A stretch of DNA of 64,000 nt from Montifringilla adamsi (GCA_017590115.1 JAGGNK010009114.1:21490662-21554661), one strand, 5' to 3'; positions 24,801-37,720 are shown, counted from the stretch's first letter. Notes: generated by a model not told the origin, from the sequence alone. Numbers and translations are program-made.

Positions 24801-27800
24801 ACCTCACCTTCCAGAGGAGCACTAAGAATAACTCCCAGTCTGATCTTTTTATGAACTTCAAGTTATTCTGCTGATCTCTGGGAAAGTTAATCTTCACTCT
24901 CTAACCTTCAAAAAGGACACGAGTTGACAGTAATTTTCACACCACACATGAACATAGCTTGAAAGATTTTTATGAGGCAGCAGGATTAATCTCCTAAGGA
25001 AATGTGAACAGCTGGGTGGTTTTTATTTACTTGGAAATACTGAGACAAACCTGTGGTCCTCTCAATTTTTGGAAATACAAAGACTCTTCAAAATAATTAC
25101 GTTAGGTGTTTTTGGTTTTGCAGCTAAATATTTGTGAGATTATTTTTCAGCCTCACAGGCACTGATTTTCAGCAACATTCCGAGTCAAGACACATTTATT
25201 GTATTACATGCATAAGCCATATTTTATACTAAAAACAGGCTTGCATTCCAAAAGAATGATGTTTATACTGATGAAAATCTCATTAAATATGAAAGCCACA
25301 GGCAAAATGGAAAAGATGCTGATTTTCTTTATCTGTTAGAAGTGGTGCTGATTGCTTTCAGAGCTGAGAAAAATGCTAGTTTCACACAGCTCAACGTTCT
25401 CTCCATAATCCATTTATCCCTCGCTGGAGTTACAGTCGTTTGCCTTCCAGCAGGCAGGAATTGCCCCGTGCTGCCACCGGGAGGCACAGTCAGATTTTAC
25501 AGTTTGCAATTTCTCCATTTATGTCAGAACAGCCTGCCTGAAGAATCTGACTAAAAGATATATTCAGCTTTGTTCCAGCAGAAGATGTGAAAAATTTATT
25601 CACTGATTTAAAAATTCCAAAATTCTATCCACACAAAAATATGAAAGCAATCCACTGCCAGAGTAGATTTTAGCTATTTCAAGTTGAAGTGTGAATTCAG
25701 TTTGACATGAAGGGACCACCCACAAAAATCTTTTTAAGATGGATTTTTTTTTATGATGTCCTATAGGTGGGTAAAAACAAATACAGCATTAAACTCTTCC
25801 AGAAGGGGTTAGAATGAAAGAAATATAGAAGGAAATTTTTTTAGTAAAAAATACAATTATAGTCTGTTAATTGGAGAGCAGAAGATGAATGATCATTTCA
25901 TTAAAAGCAAGCGTGGATTTTTTAATTGCAATTTTAATGCTGTAGGCTATAAATCTGAATTCAATGGCAGAAGTGTTGCTGCTATAAATTATTTTGACTT
26001 CAATTATGCTTAAACCACTTAGAAAACAAACTATTGCTTGATAAAGAGACTTGGTGCAGCTTTTACAAAGTTGCAGCCCCTTTAAATTAATTTTCAACTC
26101 AAGTCCCTTCCATTCTAAGATAAAGAGGAGGAAGAAGACTTTAAAATGTTTGAATATGAAAGAAGAACAAGAACCTGCACACTGTCAGGAATCTCTCACT
26201 TTGAGAGAATTGTGAGAACTGTTTTTTGTGAAAGGGATCTGTGATACTGAACATATGCAAGTACAATGCCAGGCACTGATTTGTGCAGCCGTGGGCTTTG
26301 GGGATTGAACCCACAGACTGGGCTGGGCTGCTCCAGTGGGCTCTGAGCTCTTCCTCCAAAATTCTACCCCAGAACAGATGTGCCCAGGGACAGGGTCTGC
26401 TTCTTGCTCGGCCTTGAGGCAGGAGGAGAAGTCTGCAGTGCACATGGAGTAACTGCTGGAGCACAGAGTTCACAGGGAACCCGGCCAGGAGCCTGACAGA
26501 GCTTGCAGATGCCACACCTGTGGCTCTCTGCACTTTCAGAAACTTTGTAATAAAGATGCAATGATGCAGCATCCCAGACGAAAGTGAACTAATTCAGGAC
26601 TGTAAAATGCAGCCGTTACATTTTACCACTTTATCAAATCCATTATGATTTAAATAACAGAAATATGATGCACAGCTTCTATGCAGAAGGGTAAGTGTGG
26701 GTACAAAATCTGCTTCCTTCTAACAGAAACAGTACTTTCTGCATTTAGCTAAAACAACATCCAAAACTGCTTTGATAAATGCCCTTAAGAAAATACGTGG
26801 TTTAGGAGAGAGATAATCTAAGTACGATTCAAAACAAGTGTGGTACTATTGCTGAATTGCTAAGAAACCTGATAGCTCAAGGACCATGTTTATAATATTT
26901 TAGGAGGAAGTATTTCAAATTAACTTCTAAGTAGAATAACCAATTACTACGAAACAGAAAAGCTGAAGAAAAAAAAATGTAATAGGTTATCAGTTGGGGG
27001 TCTCCCTGTGTAGCAGGGAGCAAGTGATCTAGACAAGTGTTTTCCAAAATTTATCTAAATAAATATGAAGAGAGACAGATTGGCAGCCAGCTGCAATTTA
27101 CCACAACATCCAGAGGAGTTAAGTACTTCCATCACAGTCAGCAGGAGTTGGATGCTTAATGTAGTTGGATGCTTTAGAAAACCACATTAGGCACCTAAAT
27201 GTGTGAAGTGCATAAATATCTTTCAATTTAGAGCCTTTAGTTTTCAAGTGCCTTAGTCCTATGTTTACCTAATTCATGGGGGAATAGGAAAAAGCAATGA
27301 AGAGTGTGAGGTGCTTGGATCCTGCAGCAGTGGTGTATAAATGCCATGGAGGAAGGACAGACAGGGCAGAAAGGTGACTGGATGTGAGGGTGCCACCAGG
27401 AACACAACACAGAGGAACATTGTGCAGCCCCAGACAGAGAGAAACCAGAGGGTAAATAGGAATTATTTAGCAACTTTTTCAGAACATATGGCTGTCAACT
27501 CCTTCCTATGAAATCACCAAGTGAAAATATCCACTCTGAAATGTCCCCTCCTGTCACTTTTCATGGAAATAAAGAAAATATAGGTACTTCAGGACCCTTC
27601 ACACTGTCACCAATCTGTTGGGAATCCCTCCTCACATTTTCTACAGATTCAAGCTTTTTGTCTTTTCCTTTAATATCTGTATAATTCTTTTCCAATCTAA
27701 TAACAAGCTCTCCATCCCACTAATAGCAATAGCCATCAGGGCCAGCACCCACCCACACCAACTTCTCAGAGTCCAAAAAGGCAACAAACAAAACTGTAAC

Positions 27801-28954
27801 AAACTTGTAACTGTAATTGTCATGACAAATATGCCAAAAGCTTCAGGTTACCACGACTAATCAAAGTATCTGAGATCAAACTAACTTATGCACTTAAATT
27901 GTCCAGTGCTGTGTTAAGTATAAAAATCAATCCAATCAGTAATTCACAAAAAAATCAATTCTGCATACTCCAGAGAAGGCAGGTATCCATTACACAGTAA
28001 TTGTTACACAGCTGCTATAAATGCTCAATAAAGAAAAATGACCTTGAAAGCCCATCAGAACTGCTCCCACACTGAAAGCTCACATGTTGCACAACACTGA
28101 ATTAAGCTGTTGCACAACACTGAATTAAGCTTTCTCTTGGTAAGCTTCATTTTTTTAGAAGTGGAAATTCCATGAAGACTATTACAGTATTTTAGGGTGC
28201 TCATCATGGCATCATTGGCCACCTCTGCTGATCCCAGAACTGTCCAGAACTCCTGCTTGGAGTAGCTCAGGGGGCTGCTGAACCCCAAACCCAGGGCCAT
28301 CAAGTATGCTTGATGGTGGGGTCAGGTAGGCACAGGTCACTGCTGGTGAGGAAGTGCACCCACAGAGTTTTAGAGTTGAGCAATTTCAACATTTCCACTG
28401 GATATTTAAAATTATTACGCTTGCAGACATATGTGTTCTTAAAGACCTCAATACAAACTTAAGAAACCTGGTTATTGCTCCAGAAGAAAATTCTCCACTG
28501 TGATAAATCTACAGGGAAATGCTTTGGCAAAATATATAACATTTTTCTCCCCATAGTGTTTACTTGCTTGAACATACTTTCCCCCCATTTGGTTTCTTTC
28601 AGTCTTCTGCTTTCTTCCAGAAATAGAGGAACATTTATGTTCATCTTTCCTCTCTGCTCCTGCCAGCAGCACTATATCAAAGGCAGGAAAGCACATCGTA
28701 AATAAATGCTATTATTGCTAGAACAGTGTGAAAAACACTGTTTCAGTTCAATGACCAAAAAAGATGAAAAATTAATTTCAGGTCATCCCAAACTGAACAA
28801 GTCTTCCTGGGCCAGCAGGTTTATTCCTCTAGAGCTTCTTGGTTTTGCATTTTCAGCAAATTCTCTAAGTACACTCGTAATATTTATGTCACGGCCATTA
28901 ATGAATATATTAAACAAGTCTGAAGCACTCAATTTTTTTCCTGACCCATTTATT
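21880..28954. other. AT-rich intronic sequence, no gene seen
   Basis: Seven kilobases without recognisable genes or transposons. GC-richer patches are at about 23340-23460 and 26270-26520. A purine-rich stretch spans about 23480-23575. The 23-bp tandem duplication at 28086 is the only clear repeat. On the minus strand near 26305 a tRNA B-box-like word occurs without a complete tRNA fold. Confidence 0.5.
28086..28131. repeat. 23-bp tandem duplication, two exact copies
   Basis: The unit starting GTTGCACAACACTG at 28086 is repeated exactly at 28109-28131. It looks like a recent slippage or template-switch duplication, since no differences have accumulated. Confidence 0.9.
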
Positions 28955-29222
28955 ATAGAGTAGAATGGTTCAGATTGTAAGGGACCTTAGAGATCATCTT
29001 GTTCCAATCCCTGCTGCTGTGAAGGGACACCTTCCACTATCCCAGGTTGCTCCAAGCCCTGTCCAACCTAGCCTTGGACACTTCCAGGGATGGGGCAGCC
29101 ACAGCTTCTCTGGGCACCTCTCCACCCTCACAGGGAAGAATTTTTTCCTTGTACCAAATTTAAATCTACTGTCTTTCAGTTTAAAACCACAAAACCCCTT
29201 GTCCTGCCCTGATAAAAAGTAC
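28955..29222 (-). mobile_element. CR1 LINE 3' fragment
   Basis: The plus strand reads as the reverse complement of the avian CR1 3' end. It runs from a degenerate AGAATGGTT start through AAGGGACCTTAGAGATCATC, the 'CCATCC/CAACCT...TTCCAGGGATGGGGCAGCCAC' region and 'CTTGTCCTGCCC'. The element is therefore on the minus strand, 5'-truncated, with a decayed terminal octamer array. It is interrupted at its far side by the LTR at 29226-29549. CR1 is the dominant non-LTR retrotransposon of birds and spreads without a poly-A tail. Confidence 0.85.
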
Positions 29223-29225
29223 AGA

Positions 29226-29549
29226 TGTTACCAGCTGGAATGGCCACCAGACCAGCCCACCTGGCAGCCAGGGCAGCATTGTTGCCATCTTATTGCAAAG
29301 GTTTCTTGGTGATTTCTCTTGGGCAGCTCCTCACAGCACCGACTCCTTCTTCTCAGCACGGCCAACAAACTCCATCTAACTTCTTGACCAGCCAACCTAC
29401 TCTTTTACAATACCCATCCTAACTGGATCTAGCTGTAGCCTATTAAGGGCAGGCCTGTTCCTAATGCTTGATAATTAGCACAGCTGTAACCCCTTAGAGG
29501 TGAGATTACCTTCATCACTATCTCCATTTTCCTATATTCCACCTATCCA
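29226..29549 (-). mobile_element. Probable solo LTR of an endogenous retrovirus, inserted in CR1
   Basis: A 324-bp segment begins TGTTACC and ends TATCCACA, giving TG...CA termini. It is flanked on both sides by CAGA (29222-29225 and 29550-29553), a candidate 4-bp target-site duplication. It starts where the CR1 match stops. On the minus strand a TATA-like GTAAAAGAG lies about 29405-29413 and a degenerate polyadenylation signal AATAAG at 29294-29289, a plausible U3-R-U5 order. No retroviral coding sequence adjoins it. The family name is not assigned; the short target-site duplication could be chance. Confidence 0.45.
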
Positions 29550-29721
29550 CAGAGCATTACTGGGGAGAGGCTTTCAGATACCTGCCACATCAGTAACACT
29601 TCAGTTACATACCTATTCTGTTAGCTTTTTCACCCAGAGCAAGCTGGACTTGCATTTGTGTTCCATTTTTCTGTCTCCACCACAACTGATGGCTCCTGAA
29701 CCTCCCATGTTTCACAAGCAC

Positions 29722-29783
29722 TTGGGGTTTTCAGCCATGTGAGGTTCCACATTTGGGGTTTTCAGCCATGTGAGGGTCCAATG
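29722..29783. repeat. 31-bp tandem duplication, two copies
   Basis: TTGGGGTTTTCAGCCATGTG recurs with a period of 31 bases, at 29722 and 29753. The copies are nearly identical until they diverge after GTGAGG. Local duplication. Confidence 0.85.
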
Positions 29784-31276
29784 GCTCAGCTCACTGATTT
29801 AGGGTTTTTCAGCTGCGGCCATTTCCAGTGGCTTCTTAGCTTGTTGATGTGGTTCACCATGCACCTATAATGTTATCAGCTGCTTCAATATTATTTACAC
29901 TGACTTTGGTTAGGTCTTCCAGCAATGGTGAACTAAGCCCAGACAGGAATTTAACTTGTTTTCCATCAACAAATCAAAACAACATTTTCTTCCCTGAAAA
30001 TACTGAATTCTCTTATTTAAACTGCTCAACTTTTCTCTGGAATTTGTTAATTTATCTGAAAGTAAGGAATATTTTATGTGTTTATATCAAAGAAAATTTA
30101 TTCAACCATTTTTTACATTTTTTCACTGAGCTAATTCTTTACAATCAGCTAAATTCTGTGTAAGATAAACACGCATATGGTACATGAGCCTGAACCTTCC
30201 TACAAAGCTACACTGAAATTGTTTCAAACTGCAGCTAAACTAGAGCACTACAGAAAAGATTTGTCCTTTCTTGGCTCCTAGCAAGTACCAGTCACAAAAA
30301 ATTTTGATTTCGAAGTTTCAGACATAGAGAGCAGCAGATAAATTTAGCAGTATCTGGATTTGCAGAGAATTAGGTGTGAAGCTACACCAGGAGTTAAAAC
30401 AGCAAACACCTGTGCCTGACAAATGGTCCTGTCCTTCCCTGAACTATTCTGTATTTCTGTGTAAAATTAACATTATATTACATGTCACAGCACACAAACT
30501 CTTGAAAAGAATATTGAAATGGAAGCTTTCACCTTCAGAACTAAAGCAAAATTTAAAGTTTTCAGTAAATCTAATGTTCAGTTCTGTTATCTTTTTATAT
30601 GACCCACAACCAAAAAACAGATACCTTATCTCTCCAGCAGCCAGATAATCTAACTTGGTTTTATGAGATTTTTTTTCCAAGCTGGAAGCATCAACTTTAT
30701 ATATAATAAGCTATCCTTGTTATCTTCCTTATCATAGGCCTCTATAAGATACCACAAAGAACTGGATTTTTCCCACTGCCTCTTAAACATATCAATATTA
30801 GTGACAGAAATTTGGCTTACCCACCAGAAATCATATTCCTCTCTCACTGCATTTTTTAAATGACACCCAGCCTCCACAATCTGCATTCACAGAATTCTAA
30901 GCACATTTCAGCTAAAAATTATTTGCATAGTTGCATTTAAATTGGTTATTTTGTCCCACTTCTAGTGGGGTATCAAAAGACAAGGAATTTCACCCAAACA
31001 AGCCCAGAATGTCATAATAACAATCTCTGTCCTGCTCACTCTGCACTACAATAATTCTAACCTCAAGCAGGTCCACACGAAAAAGTTTTTTCCAAGCAGC
31101 TAGAGAAGAAATCTTACAAGAAACTCTGAACTGCCTACACTGCATTTTGTAGATTATTTTGCTTGAGGAAATGAAAAAGAAATGCAGAATTACTTTGGGA
31201 ATGTTACTGAAAGTCAAAAAAATCAGAATCTGGTCTAACACACAGTGGTAGGAATCAAGCACCTTCACTACTACCA
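29784..31276. other. AT-rich intronic sequence, nothing recognised
   Basis: Short ORFs only, no repeat family or splice-like exon that I can support. Confidence 0.5.
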
Positions 31277-31374
31277 GTTTTGATAAAACAGAATAACAAA
31301 ACATGAAAACTAATTTGGAACATTTGTTTTGATAAAACAGAATAACAAAACATGAAAACTAGTTAGGAACCTTT
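31277..31374. repeat. 49-bp tandem duplication, two copies
   Basis: The unit starting GTTTTGATAAAACAG at 31277 is repeated at 31326; 46 of 49 positions agree. The second copy ends where the GC-rich LTR-like block begins, so the duplication and the insertion may be linked. Confidence 0.9.
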
Positions 31375-31749
31375 GTTCTGTACCTTAGAAGATCACTCGT
31401 GCTCGCCCCAGCAGGTCTAGCCCAGGCAGCAGGAAGTATCCAGAGATTTCCCAGGAATTTTCTGGTTCAGGGATGGTGATGACAGAACCTGAGGATTTTA
31501 CACCAGGTTAGCAAGGCTGCCCACCAGGAAAAACTGCCCTGGGTGAACAGGCCTGGAGGGAAATGGCAAAGCACCCTTAGAACAAGGCTGTGTACCTGGT
31601 CTGCCAGGTGATCCTCACCAGCAAATTAAACTGATCATGGGGAACCAGGCAGGGAGCAATGGGCACTCCCTGATTAGGTACAGGAGGAGAAGCTGCCTAA
31701 TTATGCACACGGTAACATTAGCTAATTAAGCTAACACCTGGGTACCACA
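31374..31749. mobile_element. GC-rich LTR-like insertion, family unknown
   Basis: About 376 bp of clearly GC-richer sequence with sharp edges lies between AT-rich flanks. It starts TGTTCTGTACC and ends GGTACCACA, so it has TG...CA ends with partly complementary termini. The flanks AACCTT and AACGGT are only weakly alike, so a target-site duplication is not established. No polyadenylation signal is evident. It may be an old LTR or another non-autonomous element. Confidence 0.3.
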
Positions 31750-32360
31750 AACGGTGTGCAGTCAGAAAGTAACTTATCTTTATTGATGTCCAAACAGGAT
31801 GCTGTCATGGGGAAAGTACACACGTATTCTTTGCAAATCAAAAGTACTTTAAATCACTTGTTAGCCTGTCATTTGACAAATTAATTTATCAAGATATAGT
31901 CCAAAACTAAAGTAAATTGACTAAACCTAAAGTAATATTTTTTTTCTGCCAAAAATCACAGATCAAAGGTTTAACTAAAGAATTAACAATGAGACAGCTC
32001 TTATAGCCAGACCACTGAATTTTCAGCCATGGATATAATTTTTATTACTTGATTGTGCATGAATTTGAACTATAACTTATGGGCATCAGATCCTTTTTAA
32101 CTGCTTAAATAATAGCCTGGGCTCTGCAATGAAAATTATTCTAAATGCAGTGATCAAATTTAGCATGTTTGGTGTGGCAGTCTTAGGCATTGTATTGACC
32201 TTAATCTGCAATACTTATTCACAATATTGCATAAAAGAGCAATGTTCTTTTTTCAACTTTTACAACAATCTGAAGCAAATTAACCAGGGCATCCCTCTAA
32301 ATTACCAGGTGGAAATTACTTAAAAATTGGAAGAGTTCCTAATTAATTTAAAATAAATAA
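31750..32360. other. AT-rich intronic sequence, nothing recognised
   Basis: Short spacer between the LTR-like block and the next CR1 fragment, with no feature I can support. Confidence 0.5.
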
Positions 32361-32620
32361 CAGAATTTAAGAATGCTTTGGATTGGAGGGGATCCTAAAC
32401 ATCATCCAGTTCTAATCCCCTGCCACGGGAAGGGACATCTTCCACTATCCCAGGTTACTCCAAACCCCATCCAATCCCCCTGGCACAAAGCCTGTGCCAG
32501 GGACTCGCCTCTGTCACAATGAAAACTTGTTCCTTTTATCCAATTCAAACCTATTCCCTTTCAGTTTGAAGTCATTCCTCCTTGTCCTATCACTTCATGC
32601 CCTTGTAAGAAGTCCCTCTT
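32361..32620 (-). mobile_element. CR1 LINE 3' fragment
   Basis: The plus strand carries the reverse complement of a CR1 3' end. Recognisable landmarks are 'GGATTGGAGGGGATCC', 'CATCCAGTTCTAATCCCCTGCCA', 'GGGACATCTTCCACTA', 'CTTTCAGTTTGAAG' and 'CCTTGTCCTATCACTTCATG', ending at AGTCCCTCTT. The internal part is rearranged near 32480-32510. It is 5'-truncated and strongly diverged, so it is old. Confidence 0.8.
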
Positions 32621-35600
32621 GAGATTTCAATAACACAATAAAATCTTTTTTAAAATCAACTTATATTTACAGTAAGTTTTTCAATAAAATTACAGAACCA
32701 TTACTTGTTAAGAAAACCTTGCATGAAGGTGCTAGTTACAATGTGGTATAATGAATAAAAACATGTTTATCAGTCCTGTTTGCAAAACTCCCTTAATTTT
32801 GTCAACATAAAAGAAGAAAAAACACCCACATTTTCATTAGAAGAAACTATTTCCTTTTTTTCCAATCTACATGAAAGCAAACACATTCCCTTGTTGCCAC
32901 AGTTACCAGATGACTAAGTTGTCTTAGAAACTTATTCCACAAAAATAAAGTAGTTGTTCTTTCCCCCTTGAAATGCTTCTTTGATGTGTGTTCAAAGGTG
33001 GGTGAGCAGGTGGTAAGACTGTTAAATGCTCTTCCCTACTCCTTCTTTTTCCAGAGCATTGAACCACAGACACATCTATAAAAGAGCAAATGTTGTCCTG
33101 CATGGGTAGAAAGATGCTCCAGCCAGCAGCAGAAGAAACCCTTATCCTTCAAAGCATTATTTCCTAAACCAACACATGTAAATCACCTCACAGAATCAAG
33201 AGGCACACCCAAACACATGGAAAAGAGCTGGGCAGCAAAAGCAAAGGAGCACAGCTGCCATTAAAGATTTACAGAGTTTCACAAAAGGGCCCCCACTGCC
33301 TACAGAGAAGCCCACTTAGGCAATCTCTGCCCTGCTGAGACTCAAGCAGAGCCTGTTGCTCCTCTCAAAAAATATTGACCATATTAATTCCATTGTTTGT
33401 GCCTCCCTGAAGCTGACAGCTGAGTGGAGCTGTTGTGGTTTTTTGTAGAAAATGTTGGAATTTCTAATGAAAAACAAATTCCCACGTGATTTATTTTTCC
33501 CCAAACATTAACACAGTGTTCCCACTCTATGGCACAGAGAACAGGAGCCATGTAGCCTGAAATTTGAAGGTGTTTCTCCAGGAAACATTCACCTGCTCTT
33601 ATGTGCTGCCCAAGAACCAGGTAGCCATAAACCCCACAGATCTTCCATATTTAAAAACTAGTGAAACAGATGGAATCCAAGGCAAAACTCAGGAAAGTCA
33701 GTGAGTCTAATTTTCATCTGGTTAAACCAGGGAAGTCTTCACTGAGTTCAGAGACCCCAATTTACAGCAAGAAGAGTAGATGAACTTTAGCACTTTTTAG
33801 TCATGTTGTTAGCTCTTTTTCCTACTGCTTGCTGTTAATCCCATTTCATGAGAAGTTAAAATTTAATCACCCATCGGCAGCGAAGATGATAATGATACAC
33901 AAAAACCTTTCTGATTTTTGATACCAATCTAGGTATCAAAATATATTTATGAAGATCTATGTGAGCAGACAAGGACAATGGTAGTGCATTAACTTGTTAG
34001 AAAAAATGCACAGTTATTGGGCTAATTACCATAATTTTAAAATACTAATGAATATTTACTTTTTTTTCAGTATAATGCTAAACTTTGCAAACAAGATGTC
34101 TGATAAATCTGGAAAACAAAGTTCTAATTAGATCAAATTGTATTTTATTTTACTTCATTTCCTACTTGTGCAGCTTTCCATTTAGATGAAAATTTGTTCA
34201 CCTAAAGGACAGAATTTTCTCCACAATTTATCTTTTACAGTCTATAAAACATCCTGCATGCAATAATTTCAGCTGCTTTTTTTTTATCAGAAGATAAAGA
34301 CAGATTCTTTTCAGTAAAGTGCAAGAAATATGTCAGGCTTGTCTTCTGGATATTTCCATTACAGAACAGCTCATTTAACCTATGAGCAGGGGTCACTGGA
34401 GAACCTGGGGAAAAGAAATCTCTGCAAGGTCATGTCTAAAAACTTACAGTGCACTGTTGACTTAGTGATAGCAGAGACTTTCACTGAGTTCTTGGGTGGG
34501 AGGAGGTGAGTTGCTTTCTTTAGCTTAACAGCATTTCCAGGAAATCCAGATTCTGTTCTTGTTTTGTGATGAGGCTTTATGTTTCTGCCTAAGAAAGCTG
34601 AAAAACTCAAGTGCTTTCAGGTATTATCTATGTGCTGAATCAAACTCATTTAATAGGCAAGCATTTCTTTTCAATATTTTTAAGTGTTTTATTTGAATTT
34701 ATTTTTATAAATACCTTACCAAACTGAATCACAAGAGGACACTAAGTGTGAGGTTTTTGTACAAAATTATTTAAATAAAATATTCCCACAGTTTCAAAGC
34801 TTTTCCTCATATTTCATGAGCAAAGCAACACACTGAAGAGAAACCTTTCCCATTTGGGCAAATTAGTATTTTCCAATTACAAAGTCTTGTTACAAAATAC
34901 TTTATCTGATTTTCAGCAGCACCAAATGCCATAGATTTTAATGGGACATTCAGTTAAAAGCATGTCAAATTAGGTTACCAGCTTTCAGTGATATTTCTGA
35001 AATGGTTTTTTTCTTACCATACAAAACCATCCAAGTTTTGCAGTATTCTGTCCTGCAACCTTGGCCATATCACCTGTCACAAAAGCATGCTCTGACAGAA
35101 AAGGCAGAACAGCCACAGACTCCTTTTGAGCACCAGACAGATGTAAGAGTGACCAGCAGGCTCAGGCAGTGCCTCTAGACCTGCAGTGCAGATTCTCAAA
35201 GACAGTTCTGTGCATTTCCTTCCCCACAGAGCAAACAAGATACCTCAAAATGATGTTAGAGTCCAAAGTAGCTCAATTTGTATCTGGGCACCCCTGGAAG
35301 CCTCATCTTTGTGGGATTTTAAAAAGCACAACAGTACTTTAAATGTATCCCACTGATTTTCAATAGAGTGCAAATCACATCTGTGATTTTTGGAGCTCCA
35401 GACAAATAATTGTTTTGACAACACTCTCTGGGTGCTATTGAAAAGCCAGTTAAAAAAAATTAAAAAAAAAAAATAAAAAAAAAAAACCTAAAAAACCTGG
35501 TAGGAATACATTATCTGATCTACTCTTTTTATCCTTTCAAGGAAGAAAATAAATGTTAGCACAAAGCTGATGCAAAGAAACCGTGAGGAGTGATTGGTGA

Positions 35601-35795
35601 CAGATCTGAGCACACCCTCCCACAACGGTGCCACCAGAGCAAGGTAAGGGACTCTGCACTGGTGACAGTAAATGCTGCCAAATCTTGGCCACCAACACAA
35701 GGAACTGCAGAGTGACCCTTTGGGACTGCCTTTCCATCGTGTCCCATCACTTTCTGTGGCCACAGCTCCTTCACAGACAGCAGCAAGCACAACTT
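32621..35795. other. AT-rich intronic sequence, nothing coding
   Basis: No gene or transposon is recognised. A 10-bp inverted repeat with 6-nt loop (TTTTGATACC at 33916-33925, complement at 33932-33941) and an A-rich tract at 35452-35497 are the only structured elements. Confidence 0.5.
35452..35497. repeat. A-rich low-complexity tract
   Basis: Long A runs interrupted by single T and C residues. It is not preceded by a recognisable retroposon body or an AATAAA signal. Confidence 0.7.
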
Positions 35796-36150
35796 CCCCA
35801 GGATTTTTCCTGGGAAGGCAGTGAGAAGAACAGAGAGAAGAGAAAACAATTCTTATCTCTATTCACTGCTCCTGTTGTTTTGCACATGTGGAATGTGTTA
35901 TGAAAATTGTTTACCTGGAGTGATTTGTTAATTGGACATAGCTGAAAGTTGTTTTGAGTGATTAGCCAATCACCCAAAGCTGTGTCTGACTGTCAGGGGA
36001 CAGTCATGGATTTTTCTCTAGTATAGTATAGTATCTCTTTAGTGTAGTTTTAATATAGTATTAGTGTAATATAGTATAGTTTTAATAAAGCAATTGTTCA
36101 GCCTTCTGAATTGTGGAGTCAGAGCACATTACTCACCATGTTGAGGTTGC
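35796..36150 (+). mobile_element. Degraded endogenous retroviral LTR
   Basis: This segment lines up in order with the better preserved LTR at 41241-41628. Shared landmarks are AGGATTTT-CTCCTG, a TGTGGAATGTG word, TTGTTTACC, a CCAATCAC box followed by AGCTGTGT, GTCATGA/GTCATGG, a TAGTATAG-rich AT stretch, AATAAA (36084-36089) and CAGCCTTCTGA. U3 and R are therefore recognisable, with the 3' end decayed. It is antisense to DPP10. No viral coding sequence adjoins it. The boundaries are approximate. Confidence 0.65.
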
Positions 36151-37670
36151 CTTCTACAATAACCTTCCAAACCTCACTGCCACATCCACAGGGAACACTG
36201 CACGGCCCCAGCAGACAGCTAGAGGGGAGTAAAACTGCAGGGGTTTTTCACATTTTTTGGAGAAATTTGTCAGTCATTCTGTATGAAGGCTGAGCCAAAC
36301 AAGGGAACAAGGGGCTGCCATGGCTCTGTCAGGCAGTGAAATAACTCCTGTTCTTTCAGGGCCTCTGATGCTGCCTGTCTTTCTCTTGGAAGAAGCTGAG
36401 AGAGGATCCAAACCCTTTCACAGCCATTTGGGAACACGACTCTCCCTTAGCTCGTCCAGCCACGAGGCAAAGTTTGGGGTAACTGCATGGCTGAGCCCCA
36501 TGTCCCAGCTGAGCACAAACAGGTTTTCTGTGTGCATCAAAGCAGGACAGTGTCATGTGGTGATCGTGGCCTGGGGATTTGAAGGCAAAATTGTTTGCAA
36601 AATTGAAATAAATGTCTCAGTCCTATCACAGTGTCTAGAGAACTGGAGACAGACAGTGCGGGCCCATTTAAGCAGCAGTTATCTGCACTTCCACTCTGCA
36701 AAGCCTCTCCCAAGCAGTGTGTCTTTCATCTCCTCCTGTTGCTGAGATTACTGTGTGCAGACAGGAGTGTTTTGGAGTGATCTTAAAGTGCTTTTAACGG
36801 GTAACATGCGGAAATAAATAATTCAAGCTTTTTTCGAGTGTTTCTTTAGTGTCTCAGCTTACATATAGAGAGTGCTTTTATGGAGTGCTCACCTGTACAA
36901 TGGGTTGTGCTCTCTGCTAAGTGTCTTGCCCAAATGACTTTTGAATGCTGTTCTAACACAAAGATAGTAGACTTTTATATCCCTACTGTGATCACATCCC
37001 TGCTAGGCAAGGGATCTAAACTACTAGACACAATTACTGCCATGGTTTCTAGCAAAAGTACACATGCTTTACCATTTAACAAACAATATTATGTGAGTTT
37101 TCAATAAACTGTGTCTAACAGGAATATTCTTGGGGAATAAAAAATAATGGAGAATTTTTGAAACAACCAGGCAAGATTTAATGACACCAAAAGTGCAGTA
37201 ACATAATAAACATTAAAGACCTGAAATTACAGGTGCAAGCACCACAGCACCAACGGGTACTGCCAAAGTGTGTTAAATTAGTCATATCTGCTGAGAATTA
37301 TTTATAATAGAATTATGTATGGTATGATATGATATTGAGTGGCTATGGTGCTTTCTGGTTATCCCTCCCTGCTAACACATGATCCACATCAAAAGAAATA
37401 CACATTTTCTTCTGAAAATGCTGGATATTCTGCTGCCAAGTTTTCTTTTAAAATACTCATTTTTTAACACTTGCATGTATGCTCAGGATCAGGCGATAAA
37501 AGCAAGTTACAGTTACCACATTCTGTGATTTTTTTCTGACATTTACTGTAAAAAATACTCATGACTAAAGATTTCAGTAGCTACTGATATAGTTTATAAT
37601 CCCTTAAAGTTTCACAGGACAGCAGTCCTAAAAAAAGTGTTTTAAACCTCTTTTTCTTTCTTCCTCACTT

Positions 37671-37675
37671 TTTTT

Positions 37676-37717
<42 letters not shown>
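37671..37717. repeat. Long poly-T tract
   Basis: Mostly T with one C interruption near 37677; the final uninterrupted part is about 39 bases. The upstream 30 bases are also pyrimidine-rich. A minus-strand retroposon tail is possible, but no AATAAA complement or recognised body lies to its right. Confidence 0.85.

Positions 37718-37720
<3 letters not shown>

Noticed and set aside
26280..26320. tRNA-like B box on the minus strand (GGGTTCAATCCCC)
   Set aside because: Only the T-loop word is present. The T stem has a mismatch, and no acceptor stem, D arm or anticodon arm could be built around it.
26141..26572. 143-codon minus-strand ORF
   Set aside because: Shares a GC-richer patch with other ORFs in different frames and shows no recognised domain.
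36320..36745. 141-codon plus-strand ORF
   Set aside because: No recognisable domain, no splice or poly-A context, and it lies in a GC-richer patch; chance is sufficient.
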